Positions 52,924 through 62,273 are shown, counted from the stretch's first letter. The stretch is 64,000 nucleotides of DNA from Caballeronia pedi (GCF_001544915.2 NZ_FCOE02000004.1:362907-426906); one strand, 5' to 3'. A program made the numbers and translations. The notes: generated by a model not told the origin, from the letters alone.

Positions 52924-54459
52924 TTACTTCGAGTTCGTGGCCAGCGCGCCCGCGCTGTTGGTGCCGCCGAACAACGCGGTCAGATAGCTGCCCTGAGTCG
53001 CCATCGACGACATCAGCGTGTTCAGCGCCGTGAACTGCTGGTTATACGACGTCGTCAGTTGCTGCGTATAACTCGTGAGTTGCGTCTGCTGATCCGCGAT
53101 GCTCTTCAGATCGTCATTGAGCGCGGTCGTGCGCGTGTCGATGATGCCGCCCGTCGCGAGAAACGATGTCAGGCTATTGTTGAGTTGCGCGGCCACGCCG
53201 TCGGTCGAATTGAACAGCGACGCAACCTTGTTCGAATTGTTCGTGAGTGCATCGGTGAGCGCGTCTTCATCGGTCTTGAGCGAGCCGTCGGGTTGCAGCG
53301 CGATGCCGATCGACGCGAGGTTGACCTGGCCCGTGCCCGTTCCGATCGCCTTGCTGATGGTGCTCGCGATCGTGTTCTTGATCGTGTTCATCATCGAGTC
53401 GCCGAGCAGCACGCCGCCCTGCGAGCCTGCCGCCTGCGTCGAATCGAACGAGGTCAGCGACGAAGCCGTGCTGATGAAGTTGTTATACGCAGTGACGAAC
53501 GCCTCGATGGTCGTCTTCTGGCCGTCGATGTCCTGGCCGATCGTGAGCGTCTGCGTGGTGCCGACGGAATCCGCCGTGAGCGTCATGGAGACGCCCGTGA
53601 CGGCTTCCTTCACGGTGTTGCTGGCGCTCGTGACCGGCGTGCCCGCGATGGTCAGATGCGAGTCCACACCCGCGCTCGACTGGGTCCAGCCATTCGTGGC
53701 GTCGATCGTCGTGTGCTCGGGAACGGTGATGGTCTTGGTCGAATCGCTCGGATCGGGATCGGTCGTCGTGGTCGACGACGTCACCGCCAGCTTGTTGATC
53801 GCCGAGCTGCTGTCATCCGCGTTGACGGAGATGTTGATTGCATTGGCGAGTCCCGTCGACGAGGAGCGCAGCACGAGGTGCGCGCCATCCGTGCCGTTGA
53901 CGATGGTCGCCGTGACGCCGGGGTTGTCGGACGCCGAATTGATGGCGGACACGATGCCCGGCAGTGTGTTGTTGCTGCTGTCGAGCTTGATCGTGCTCGC
54001 CTTGCCGCCGACCGTCAGCGTGATCGAACCGGTGCCGAGATTGTCGGTCTTCGAAAACACGCCGGACGTGAGCGATTGCGCCGCCGCGATATTCGTCACC
54101 TTCACCGCGTAGCTGCCCGCGACCGCGGTGGTGTCGGCGCTGCCCGTAAGGCCCTTGCCGTCGGCGGTGGCGGTGAACGAACCGAGCATCTTGCCGTTGG
54201 CGAGGTTCGCGATCGAACTCTGCAGCAGCGAAAGCACGGACTTCAGTGTGCCGATCGCGGTGAGCTGGGTGTTGTCAGCGGTTTTCTTGCTGTTGAGCGC
54301 GTCGGTCTGGCCTGCGACCTTCGCGTTGACGATCGCGCTGACGAGCGAATTCACGTCCATCGTCGAATTCGTGGAACCGCTGATGATCGACTGTGCGGCC
54401 TGCTGTACGGCGCTCGTCGGATCGACAGTGGAACCCGTTGTCGTTGCTACGGTGGTCAT
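52924..54459 (-). CDS. fliD: Flagellar filament capping protein FliD
   Basis: A 511-residue cap protein that sits at the filament tip and promotes flagellin folding. The N-terminal coiled coil (SLVSAIVNAKVAGQTDALNS) and C-terminal domain (SLFNSTDGVAAQLNNSL, then a helix ending NQQFTALNTLMSSMATQGSY) are the conserved ends. The Ser/Thr-rich centre is the variable exposed part. CGGAG precedes the ATG. It is separated from fliC by 183 bases and followed by fliT. Confidence 0.95.
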   Translation of the reverse strand: MTTVATTTGSTVDPTSAVQQAAQSIISGSTNSTMDVNSLVSAIVNAKVAGQTDALNSKKTADNTQLTAIGTLKSVLSLLQSSIANLANGKMLGSFTATADGKGLTGSADTTAVAGSYAVKVTNIAAAQSLTSGVFSKTDNLGTGSITLTVGGKASTIKLDSSNNTLPGIVSAINSASDNPGVTATIVNGTDGAHLVLRSSSTGLANAINISVNADDSSSAINKLAVTSSTTTTDPDPSDSTKTITVPEHTTIDATNGWTQSSAGVDSHLTIAGTPVTSASNTVKEAVTGVSMTLTADSVGTTQTLTIGQDIDGQKTTIEAFVTAYNNFISTASSLTSFDSTQAAGSQGGVLLGDSMMNTIKNTIASTISKAIGTGTGQVNLASIGIALQPDGSLKTDEDALTDALTNNSNKVASLFNSTDGVAAQLNNSLTSFLATGGIIDTRTTALNDDLKSIADQQTQLTSYTQQLTTSYNQQFTALNTLMSSMATQGSYLTALFGGTNSAGALATNSK

Positions 54460-54642
54460 GTGTACTCCGGTCGTTGCGTGTTCGCGATCGTTCGAATGGG
54501 ACGGGAGTCGTCATCTCCCGGAAACGCGCACAGGGAGACGAGCTCCCCGGGCGCTGACTGCGATGTTTCTGTTGCGACTACTGTTACATCCGGCGCGCAT
54601 CGTACTGAGAACGCGCGCCGCTTGCTGCGCTGCCGGCGATGC

Positions 54643-55773
54643 TTAGCCGAGGAGCTTCAGAACCTGCTGGGGCATCGAGTTCGCTTGAGCCAGCACCGAG
54701 ATACCAGCTTGTTGCAGCACTTGAGCCTTCGACAGATTCGCGGTTTCCTGCGCGAAGTTCGCGTCGGTGACCTGCGATTGTGCCGAGGACAGGTTGGTCG
54801 CCTGTTGCGTCTGCGTTGCTGCAATCGACGTGAAGCGGTTTTGCGCGGCGCCCAGGTTAGCCTGGATGCTGTTCACCGAGTTCAGTGCGTTGTCGATCGC
54901 TTCGATCGCGCCGTTCGCGCCATCGGTCGTGCTGATGTCGATTGCGGAAACGAGCGGCGGCTTGTTGTTCGAGTTGAGCGAAGCCAGCTGCGTGGTTTGC
55001 GCGGCCGTGGCCGACGTCGGCGTCTTGAACGCGATCGAACCGGCGGTCGTGCCCGAAGCAGCCGTCACGGACAGTTCCGAAGCGGTTGCCACGCCGGACG
55101 TGATCGCCTGGTTGTTCTGGTCCGTGTACGTGAAGCCGCCCTTGCCGTCGGCAAGAACGTTGATCGTCGTGATCGCTGCCGCGCCGGTCGTTGCCGCACC
55201 GGTTGCGTCGAGGCTCAGGCCCGTGATCGAACCGATGGCCGTGCCCGACTGAGCGAAGCCGCCGCCGATCTTGGCCGACGACACGTTCTGGCTCAAATCG
55301 ACCGAGATGGTCTGGCCGACGTTCGCGCCGACCTGGAAATTCACCACGCCTGCCGAACCGTCCAGCACGTTCGTGCCGTTGTAGGTCGTTTGCGACGCAA
55401 TGCGGTTCACTTCAGCGATACGCTGTGCAACTTCCTTTTGCAGCGCGGTCTGGTCGCTCGGCGACAGCGAGCCGGTTGCCGATTGAACAGCCAGCTGGCG
55501 GATACGCTGGAGGTTGTCGGTGATCTGGCTCAGACCGCTCGATGCCGTTTGCGTCATCGACACGCCGTCGTTCGCATTCGACACGCCCTGGTTCAGGCCG
55601 TTGATCTGCGAGGTCATGCGCGAAGCGATTGCCTGGCCGGCTGCGTCGTCTGCTGCGCTGTTGATGCGCTTGCCCGACGAAAGGCGCGTAATGGCCGACG
55701 ACAGTGCGCTTTGCGTGCCGTTCAGGTTTTGCTGGGCGACCAGCGAGTTGATATTGCTATTGATACCGATCAT
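54643..55773 (-). CDS. fliC: Flagellin
   Basis: A 376-residue flagellin. The N-terminal D0/D1 coiled coil (INSNINSLVAQQNLNGTQSA, then LSSGKRINSAADDAAGQAIA) and C-terminal helix (ETANLSKAQVLQQAGISVLA and AQANSMPQQVLKLL) are standard. The short central variable region (about residues 170-290) is rich in Ser and Thr and is the surface where O-glycans would be attached. GGAGAAAGAAA precedes the ATG at 55773, and a sigma-28 promoter lies at 55859-55886. The genes upstream on this strand appear to be a glycosylation locus. Confidence 0.97.
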   Translation of the reverse strand: MIGINSNINSLVAQQNLNGTQSALSSAITRLSSGKRINSAADDAAGQAIASRMTSQINGLNQGVSNANDGVSMTQTASSGLSQITDNLQRIRQLAVQSATGSLSPSDQTALQKEVAQRIAEVNRIASQTTYNGTNVLDGSAGVVNFQVGANVGQTISVDLSQNVSSAKIGGGFAQSGTAIGSITGLSLDATGAATTGAAAITTINVLADGKGGFTYTDQNNQAITSGVATASELSVTAASGTTAGSIAFKTPTSATAAQTTQLASLNSNNKPPLVSAIDISTTDGANGAIEAIDNALNSVNSIQANLGAAQNRFTSIAATQTQQATNLSSAQSQVTDANFAQETANLSKAQVLQQAGISVLAQANSMPQQVLKLLG

Positions 55774-55858
55774 TTTCTTTCTCCAAGGGCCTGGCGCTTG
55801 TCTCTGAAACAACGCCGATTTTGGTCGAGGCGGCTAGTTGCTTGGCCGCTTGTTTAGG

Positions 55859-55886
55859 TTTTCGGCGGCGGTCGGACAAAACTTTA
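55859..55886 (-). promoter_or_regulatory. Sigma-28 (FliA) promoter of fliC
   Basis: On the minus strand TAAAGTTT (55879-55886) and GCCGAAAA (55859-55866) are separated by 12 bases, close to the flagellar consensus TAAAGTTT-N11-GCCGATAA. It lies about 85 bases before the fliC ATG. Confidence 0.82.
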
Positions 55887-55998
55887 GGCGCGATTTCGAG
55901 GCAATCCGGAAATTTTTCAGACAAATGTTCCGCGCGGCCTCCGGAGCAGCCCGCCGGACGCGTAAAAAGCGCCCGGACGGCCGGCCGCGCGGGACGGC

Positions 55999-56694
55999 TC
56001 ACACGAGATCGAATTCGCCCAGCATGGCTTTGACTTTGTCGGCCGGATTGAACATCAGCAGGTCGAGAATCGAAAGCCAGGGGACGAACGGCGCGCCGAA
56101 CTGGCGGTATTCGAGCGGGCGGGGTTTCAAAAAGCGCAAATCGATTCCGCGTTCGGCAAAAACCGCCGCCGAATACAGCGCGGTTCCGCCGATCGCGTTG
56201 ATATACGTCGTCGCGCCGAGTGCGCCGCATATCGCCAGCACTTTGTCCTGCGCGCGCAGCGAATGGTCGATCGGTAACGTCGATGAAACGACGATCCGCG
56301 TGTCGAGCGACAGCCGGCGGGCCGTCGCGCGAATCGAGTGATGCAGGAAATGAAAGAGATTGCGCTCTTCATGCTCGACGCATTCGCGCAGCAACTCGAA
56401 GCCCTGCGCGAAATGCGGCGCGCGCCGATACGCGCCCTGCATCTGATTGAGCAGTTTGAGCCGGTCGAACGAAGGCGCGATGACGCGCTCGACGACATCG
56501 AGCGAATCGGAATCGTTGACGAGCGGAATGCTGAAATACGCGTCGCCGCCGTTTTGCAGAAAGCGATTGCGATTGAACCAGCCTTTCTTCGTGTACTTGA
56601 TGTTGTCATAAACGACGAACACGTCCACTGCCCCGATCAGCTGAAAGTAGCCGATATAGGGCAGAAAGTAAGGCTGCATGATCGCGACTTTCAT
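55999..56694 (-). CDS. WbqC-family protein
   Basis: A 231-residue WbqC-like protein. It has the characteristic start MKVAIMQPYFLPYIGYFQLI, the segments VVYDNIKYTKKGWFNRNRF and DHSLRAQDKVLAICGALGATT, and the ending LSILDLLMFN. The family is associated with O-antigen and other glycan gene clusters, where a role in modifying a sugar (possibly an amino-acyl or acyl transfer) has been suggested. Its ATG overlaps the stop of the methyltransferase by four bases, so it is the last gene of the block before fliC. Confidence 0.88.
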   Translation of the reverse strand: MKVAIMQPYFLPYIGYFQLIGAVDVFVVYDNIKYTKKGWFNRNRFLQNGGDAYFSIPLVNDSDSLDVVERVIAPSFDRLKLLNQMQGAYRRAPHFAQGFELLRECVEHEERNLFHFLHHSIRATARRLSLDTRIVVSSTLPIDHSLRAQDKVLAICGALGATTYINAIGGTALYSAAVFAERGIDLRFLKPRPLEYRQFGAPFVPWLSILDLLMFNPADKVKAMLGEFDLV

Positions 56695-57413
56695 TTGCCG
56701 CAGATAAGGTAAATGCTCGCGCACATCTGCGGATAGATCATGCCGAGGCTGTAAATGCCGTCGAGATATTTTTCGTCGATGATGCCCGCTTCGAGCGCGC
56801 GATCGAACTGGAAGTTGGCGAGCGCCTTGAACATCAGGCCGCCGCGCTGTTCGACCTTGAAACCCGCGGCGCGCACATCGGCTTCGAGCGTATCGAACGA
56901 ATAGGTCCGGCGATGCCCGTGCGCCCATTCGCCCGGCGTCACCGCGTTGTTCGACGCGATCAGCCCCATTTGCACGGCGATCTGTCGCGAAGGCGCGTCG
57001 GCGTTCGGCACGAGCACGTAGAAGTGTCCGCCGGGCGCGAGCCAGTCGTGGATATTGCGCAGCACCGGACCGGTTTCTTCCAGATGCTCCAGCGTGTTGA
57101 TCAGAAAGATCGAGTCATACTTGCGGTCCAGCTTCGCTTCTTCGAACGTCGCGTTGATGAAGCGCACGCGGTCCGGCGAATTGCGCTGCGCGATGGCGAT
57201 GGCATCGGACGACGCTTCGATCACCGTGAGATCGTCGAAGTGCTGCGCGAGCAGCGTCGTCGAGCGGCCTTCGTGGCAGCCGAGTTCGAGTGCTGCGCCC
57301 GGCGCGAAATGCGGCGCGAAGCGCTTCATCATGTAGTCGCGCACGATCTCGTCGAAGTTGTAGTCGTATCGCTTGTCGGGCCGGGACTGGGCCTCGGCAT
57401 TGTAGTCACGCAT
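56691..57413 (-). CDS. SAM-dependent methyltransferase (glycan-associated)
   Basis: A 240-residue class I methyltransferase. Motif I is ALELGCHEGRSTTLLAQHF (41-59), then VIEASSDAIAIA and the motif IV equivalent DSIFLINTLEHLEE, with GGHFYVLVPNADAPS. It is coupled to WbqC by ATGA. In a flagellin sugar locus it would be expected to methylate the sugar or an acyl group on it; such O-methyl modifications are known in Pseudomonas and Burkholderia flagellin glycans. Target atom unknown. Confidence 0.88.
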   Translation of the reverse strand: MRDYNAEAQSRPDKRYDYNFDEIVRDYMMKRFAPHFAPGAALELGCHEGRSTTLLAQHFDDLTVIEASSDAIAIAQRNSPDRVRFINATFEEAKLDRKYDSIFLINTLEHLEETGPVLRNIHDWLAPGGHFYVLVPNADAPSRQIAVQMGLIASNNAVTPGEWAHGHRRTYSFDTLEADVRAAGFKVEQRGGLMFKALANFQFDRALEAGIIDEKYLDGIYSLGMIYPQMCASIYLICGK

Positions 57414-57453
57414 CGCTTGCCTTCTGTGTCTGGTCGGGTCTTGCCCGGTTAAG

Positions 57454-58233
57454 TTAGCCTTGATCGGGCAGATAGAGTCTTTCAGTGCGCGGCCGATACC
57501 ATTCCGACAGGCTCACCGGCACGCGCGAATTGAAGCCGAGCACCTGACGCGTCAGCGGCGCGAGTTGCGCACCGCGCTCCTCGCCGATGAGCCGCGCGTA
57601 GTCCATCTGCGGCTTCACGAACGCGGGCCCGTAACTGAGCGTCAGTGCGACGCGATTGCGCGCCGTCGTATTGAGCGTGCCGCGATGCCACAAGTACGAA
57701 TTGAAGAGCACGACTGAGCCGGCGCGGCCCGTCAGATACTCGGCGCCTGCGGCGAAGGTCGCGTCGTCGGGCTGTTCGTTCTGAACGTGCGAGCCGCTCA
57801 GCACTTGCGTCGCGCCGTTTTCGACCGTGAAGTCGTCGAGCATCACGAGCATGTTCATGCGCAGATTGAAGTTCGGAATGAACGTCGCGACATCGCGATG
57901 TACGCGATGCACATAGTTCTGTGCGTGCGGAAAGCCGCCCACGGGATTGCACGCGTGCAGGATATACGGCTTGCCCGCGAAGAAATGTTCGAGCCACGGA
58001 TGAAACAGATGCATGCCGACATACTCGTCGATGCTGTCGTTCGCGCCGATGCTGTGGTGCGCGGTGCCGTCGCCATTCGCGTTGATGCCGCTCGCGACCT
58101 GGTAGCCCGTGCAGATATCGACCCATTTCAGGCAATCGCGACGCAGACGGTCGACGAGACCGGCGTCGAGCGCATCGGGGAAAACGATCCAGCCTTGCTT
58201 CGCGAGACCGTGATCGAACGTGCTCATGTCCAT
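57454..58233 (-). CDS. Phytanoyl-CoA dioxygenase (PhyH)-family oxygenase
   Basis: A 259-residue non-haem iron, 2-oxoglutarate-dependent dioxygenase. The iron triad is visible: His112 and Asp114 in YVHRVHRDVATF, and His183 in YLWHRGTL. Arg194 in ARNRVALTLSY is the likely 2-oxoglutarate salt-bridge partner. Relatives hydroxylate or epimerise small molecules, including sugars and their acyl groups. Here it sits in the sugar block three bases downstream of the GNAT gene, so hydroxylation of an acyl or sugar carbon of the flagellin glycan is plausible. Confidence 0.87.
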   Translation of the reverse strand: MDMSTFDHGLAKQGWIVFPDALDAGLVDRLRRDCLKWVDICTGYQVASGINANGDGTAHHSIGANDSIDEYVGMHLFHPWLEHFFAGKPYILHACNPVGGFPHAQNYVHRVHRDVATFIPNFNLRMNMLVMLDDFTVENGATQVLSGSHVQNEQPDDATFAAGAEYLTGRAGSVVLFNSYLWHRGTLNTTARNRVALTLSYGPAFVKPQMDYARLIGEERGAQLAPLTRQVLGFNSRVPVSLSEWYRPRTERLYLPDQG

Positions 58234-58236
58234 GGC

Positions 58237-58758
58237 TTAGTCCTTCGTGCTGGCGAGCGTCGCCATCATCAGCAGATCGACGTAGCGTCCGCATTTGAAA
58301 ATCGCTTCGCGCTGCACGCCTTCGTGCCGAAAGCCGATGCGCTCGTAAAGACGGATGGCGCGCGCGTTGTCCGCCAGCACCGTCAACTGGACGCGGCGCA
58401 GATTGAGATCCGCGAACGCGTGTTGCAGCATGAGCCGCGTCGCCGCTTCGCCGATACCGCGACCACGCGCCGCCGCATCGCCGATCTGAATGCCGAACTC
58501 GCCTGAGCGGTTCACCCAGTGGATGTTCAGCAGATAGACGACGCCGACGCATTGGCCGGTTTCGCGCAGACAGATCGCGAGGCGCACGTTGTTCGCGCGG
58601 CTCGCGAGATACGCGTCGTACCAGCGCCGGTCGATGTCGCCGTTGACGTGCCGGAAGTTGCCGACGAGTGCGTCGACCACTTCGCGATCCGCGCGCCATG
58701 CGGTGATCGCGTGCAGATCGGCGGCTTCGATTTCGCGCAGGAAAATATCCATCTTCAT
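58237..58758 (-). CDS. GNAT-family N-acetyltransferase
   Basis: A 173-residue GCN5-related acetyltransferase. The acetyl-CoA-binding loop is DAAARGRGIGEAATRLMLQ, and RRVQLTVLADNARAIRLYERIGF is the end-of-fold signature. It is similar to the enzymes that N-acetylate 4-amino-4,6-dideoxy sugars (VioB/PseH-like). It lies two bases after the aminotransferase gene, which would supply the amine, so it probably acetylates (or acylates) that sugar nucleotide. Confidence 0.9.
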   Translation of the reverse strand: MKMDIFLREIEAADLHAITAWRADREVVDALVGNFRHVNGDIDRRWYDAYLASRANNVRLAICLRETGQCVGVVYLLNIHWVNRSGEFGIQIGDAAARGRGIGEAATRLMLQHAFADLNLRRVQLTVLADNARAIRLYERIGFRHEGVQREAIFKCGRYVDLLMMATLASTKD

Positions 58759-58760
58759 GT

Positions 58761-59918
58761 TCAGCTTTGCGGCTTCGCGATCAGGCCGACGATGCGTTCC
58801 ATGTCGTGATCTTCGAGCGCGGGATAAATCGGCAGACACAGCACGCGGCGCGCGGCATCCGCGGCAACCGGCAGATTCGCCGCGTGCGCCGACGGCAGGC
58901 CGCGATACATCGGAAACTCGGAAATCAGCGGATAGAAATAGCGGCGCGCGTAGATGTTGTGATCGCGCAGATGCTGGAACAGCGCATCGCGCCCGACGGG
59001 ATATTCGTCGGTGACGAGAATCGGAAAGTACGAGTGATTCGCGACGTATTCGTCCGCGCTTTCGGGTTGCGCGAGGCAGCGCACGCCTTTCACGCCGGCG
59101 AGCATCGCGCGGTACTTCGCGTCGATCTGCCGGCGGCGTTCGAGCGCTTCATCGATATGCTTCAGTTGCAGCAAGCCGAACGCCGCGTTGATCTCGCTCA
59201 TCTTGCCGTTGATGCCGGGCGCGACGACCGTCGTTTCATCGACGAAGCCGAAGTTCTTCAGATGATCGATACGCTGCTTCGTCTTCGCGTCCGGGCAGAC
59301 GATCGCGCCGCCTTCGAAGGTGTTGAACACCTTGGTCGCGTGAAAGCTCAGCACGGAAAGATCGCCGTGGCTGAGCACGCTGCCTCCGCGCGTCTTCACG
59401 CCGAACGCATGCGCCGCGTCGTAGATCACTTTCAGGTTGTAGTTGTCGGCGATTTTCTGGATCGCTTCGACATCGCACGGGCGGCCATAGCAGTGCACCG
59501 GCATGATCGCCGTGGTTTGCGGCGTGATGGCCGCTTCGATCTTCGCGGGATCGAGATTGAGCGTGTCCGGATCGACATCGACGAACACCGGCTTGATGCC
59601 GTTCCACAGCAGCGAATGCGCGGTCGCGACGAACGAATACGGCGTCGTGATGACTTCGCCCGTCACGCGATGCGCCTGCAACGCGGTCACGAGCGCCAGC
59701 GTGCCGTTGGCGAACAGCGCGAGATGCTCGACGCCGAGATAGTCGCACAACGCCTTTTCGAGTTGCTGATGGAACGGGCCGCCGTTGGTCAGCACCTTGC
59801 TGTTCCAGATCTTTTCCAGATAGGGCAGGAATTCCGCGAGCGGCGCGAGATGTGGCTGCGTGACGAAAATGCGTTCGTCGACGACCGGCTCGATGAGGCG
59901 AACGGGAAGGCTGCTCAT
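58761..59918 (-). CDS. DegT/DnrJ/EryC1/StrS sugar aminotransferase
   Basis: A 385-residue PLP enzyme of the sugar aminotransferase family. The PLP lysine is Lys196 in SFHATKVFNTFEGG, Asp167 is in IYDAAHAFG, and other residues lie in TTPYSFVATAHSL. It would transaminate a 4-keto- or 3-keto-6-deoxyhexose nucleotide. The Ala-His-Ala-Phe form is like WecE/VioA-type 4-aminotransferases. Its ATG overlaps the stop of the OGT gene. A nucleotide-sugar dehydratase is not present in the window and must be encoded elsewhere. Confidence 0.93.
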   Translation of the reverse strand: MSSLPVRLIEPVVDERIFVTQPHLAPLAEFLPYLEKIWNSKVLTNGGPFHQQLEKALCDYLGVEHLALFANGTLALVTALQAHRVTGEVITTPYSFVATAHSLLWNGIKPVFVDVDPDTLNLDPAKIEAAITPQTTAIMPVHCYGRPCDVEAIQKIADNYNLKVIYDAAHAFGVKTRGGSVLSHGDLSVLSFHATKVFNTFEGGAIVCPDAKTKQRIDHLKNFGFVDETTVVAPGINGKMSEINAAFGLLQLKHIDEALERRRQIDAKYRAMLAGVKGVRCLAQPESADEYVANHSYFPILVTDEYPVGRDALFQHLRDHNIYARRYFYPLISEFPMYRGLPSAHAANLPVAADAARRVLCLPIYPALEDHDMERIVGLIAKPQS

Positions 59919-62260
59919 GATTTTTCCTGGTTGTTGCGTGCGGTTGCGCCGGGCGTTTGCACATCCAGCGCGGCAGGCGCCACGCCCGCGCACCAGCGGC
60001 GCCACATTTCGCGCAAGGAAGCGGAAAGGCCTGCCGCGATCACGGCCGGTTGAAACATCGGCGAGTCGGCGCAGCGGCTGCGCATGCTCGCGCGCAGTTC
60101 GGCCAGCCCCGTGAGATCGTTCGCCCACGCCACGCCCTTCGCGACGAAGTCGGCGTGGTCTTTCGCGACGAAGTCGCCGAAGCCGGCCAGGGACAGCGCG
60201 GCGGTACTGCCACGGCTTGCCATCCGGTGGCCGGGCAGGGTGATCGTCGGCACGCCCATCCACATGGCGTGAAGCGTGGTCGTGCCGCCCGAATACGGGA
60301 AGGTGTCGAGGCAGATATCGACGTGATGATGCTGCTGCAAGTACACGGGCATGCCCGAGCGCGAACGGAAATCGAGCCGTTCACGCGCGATGCCTTCCTT
60401 CGCGAACCATTCGATGAGCGTCTCGCAACCCGCATCCGGCGGCATCGCACCGAGCAGCATGCGCGAGCCGGGCAGTGCGCGAAGCAGTTCGGACCACAGC
60501 GCGATCGCGCCCGGCTGCAGCTTGTTGATGCGGTTGAAACTGCCAAACGTGAGATACCCATTGTGCAGCGCGGGCAATCCGTTGACGGGCGGCGCGAACC
60601 GTGCCGGTTGAAACGGCGCGTTGGCCGGCAGGTGCACGATCTTCTCGACGTACTGACCTTGCGCGTGATGCGCGGGAACGTGGAAGGAATCGGCGAAGTA
60701 ATAGTCCATCGCCGTCAGACCGGTCGTGCCGGGGTATCCCATCCAGCTCGCCTGAATCGGCGCGGGTTTGCGCGCGAACATGAGGAGCCGGTTGCGTGAC
60801 GTATGCCCCGAAAGATCGATCAGCACGTCGATGCCATCGGTGCGAATTTTTTCGGCCAGTTGCGCGTCGTTCAGTCCGTTCACCGCGTTCCAGCGCGCCG
60901 CGTTCTGACGCAGGCGGGCCGTGACGTCGTCGTTGACCGAGTGGTTGTAGTAGACGTGAATCTCGATGCCGCTGTCGTGCATGAGATGCTCGAAGATCGG
61001 CTCGATGAACGTGGAGATCGCGTGATGAAACAGATCGCCGGACACGAAGCCGACTTTCAGCTGCCGCTGCGGATTGCGCGGGTTGCGATGCGGTTTCCAC
61101 TGCGCGCGCAACGGCCCCTCGCATTGCTCGCCGAATGAGACGTGCTGCGCGAAGAGCGCGTCGGCATCGACGTTCTCGTCGTGACTCATGCAAAAGAGGA
61201 TGTTTTCGTGCGCGATGCCGTAATCCGGCTGGATCTCGAGCGCGCGGCGCAGTTCGATCTGCGCTTCCGCGAGGCGGCCCTGGTCGAGCAGCATCACGCC
61301 GAGCGTGCTGTACGCCACCACCGAGCCGGTGAGTTCCACGGTCTTGCGCAAACACGTTTCGGCTTCCTGGTGACGGCCCTTCGACTGCAACGTCATGCCG
61401 AGAATGCGAAACGCTTCGGCGTGTTCGGGCGCCTGCGCGATGACTTCGCGGCACGCGGCTTCTGCATCGGCGAAACGGTTGTGCAGGCGCAGGCAGTCGG
61501 CGAGCACCTTGCGCGATTCCGTATCCGTCGGCTCGAGTTCCACGGTGCGCGAGAACGGTTCGATCGCCTCGAACGTGCGGCCGAGGCTATGCAGCGAGCT
61601 GCCCATCGCGCGCCAGCCGAGCGCGAACTTCGGAAAGCGCTCGGTCATCTGACGAGCGATGTCGAGGGCTTCGGCGGCGCGGCCCTGATGATAGAGCGTC
61701 GTCACGCGGTTGATCTGCTGTTGCGGCGGCGCGGCCATGCGCATGACCGGCGCGTCGTTTTTCTCCGGCGCGCTGGCGGCTTTCGAGGCTGGCGCGGACG
61801 TTGGCGTTGGCGCTGGCGCGGCGAGCGGAGCGGGCGCGGGCGCCTTTTCGGACAACACGAGTTGCTGGATCAGATGATCGACCGTCGGTCCTTTCATCCC
61901 GCGCTGTTGTGCGATTTCGAGCGCGACCCACGCCGCCGATGTCTGGCCGCTCACCGTCAGCGCATTGATATAGCTGGCCCAATAGTGGCCCTGATCCGGA
62001 TTCGCGCCGACAGCGGCTTCGAAATGCGCGACCGCGCGCTCGAAATCACGCTGTTGCAACGCGAGCGCGCCGAGATTGTGGTTGGCATCGGCATGAGCGG
62101 GGTCGGCATCGAGAACGATGCGATAGAGCGCCTGCGCCTCTTCCACTTCGTTTTTCTGGTGATGCTCGATCGCCGCGCCGAGCACTTGCGCCAGCGCCTG
62201 CTCGAATTCTGGGTCGATGGTGGAAGCGGGGGCGCCGCGAAGCTCGATCGAAACGGTCAT
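59915..62260 (-). CDS. TPR and SPINDLY/O-GlcNAc-transferase-type glycosyltransferase
   Basis: A 781-residue cytoplasmic glycosyltransferase. TPR-like repeats occupy about residues 30-130 and 190-330 (for example AHADANHNLGALALQQRDFE), with a Pro/Ala-rich linker between. The GT41 catalytic part starts near residue 400: KVGFVSGDLFHHA, ASWMGYPGTTGLTAMDYYFA, FGSFNRINKLQPGAIALW, and the C-terminal SGGTTTLHAMWMGVPTITLP. Bacterial members O-glycosylate flagellin on Ser/Thr. It is the first gene of the block that ends at fliC, strongly suggesting FliC as acceptor. Confidence 0.92.
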   Translation of the reverse strand: MTVSIELRGAPASTIDPEFEQALAQVLGAAIEHHQKNEVEEAQALYRIVLDADPAHADANHNLGALALQQRDFERAVAHFEAAVGANPDQGHYWASYINALTVSGQTSAAWVALEIAQQRGMKGPTVDHLIQQLVLSEKAPAPAPLAAPAPTPTSAPASKAASAPEKNDAPVMRMAAPPQQQINRVTTLYHQGRAAEALDIARQMTERFPKFALGWRAMGSSLHSLGRTFEAIEPFSRTVELEPTDTESRKVLADCLRLHNRFADAEAACREVIAQAPEHAEAFRILGMTLQSKGRHQEAETCLRKTVELTGSVVAYSTLGVMLLDQGRLAEAQIELRRALEIQPDYGIAHENILFCMSHDENVDADALFAQHVSFGEQCEGPLRAQWKPHRNPRNPQRQLKVGFVSGDLFHHAISTFIEPIFEHLMHDSGIEIHVYYNHSVNDDVTARLRQNAARWNAVNGLNDAQLAEKIRTDGIDVLIDLSGHTSRNRLLMFARKPAPIQASWMGYPGTTGLTAMDYYFADSFHVPAHHAQGQYVEKIVHLPANAPFQPARFAPPVNGLPALHNGYLTFGSFNRINKLQPGAIALWSELLRALPGSRMLLGAMPPDAGCETLIEWFAKEGIARERLDFRSRSGMPVYLQQHHHVDICLDTFPYSGGTTTLHAMWMGVPTITLPGHRMASRGSTAALSLAGFGDFVAKDHADFVAKGVAWANDLTGLAELRASMRSRCADSPMFQPAVIAAGLSASLREMWRRWCAGVAPAALDVQTPGATARNNQEKS

Positions 62261-62273
62261 GGTGTGCGGATTG

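Noticed and set aside
52900..55857. A very long open frame (nearly 1000 codons) on the plus strand across fliD and fliC
   Set aside because: It is antisense to two clear flagellar genes, is Arg/His-rich, and has no family character. High GC content makes such frames common.
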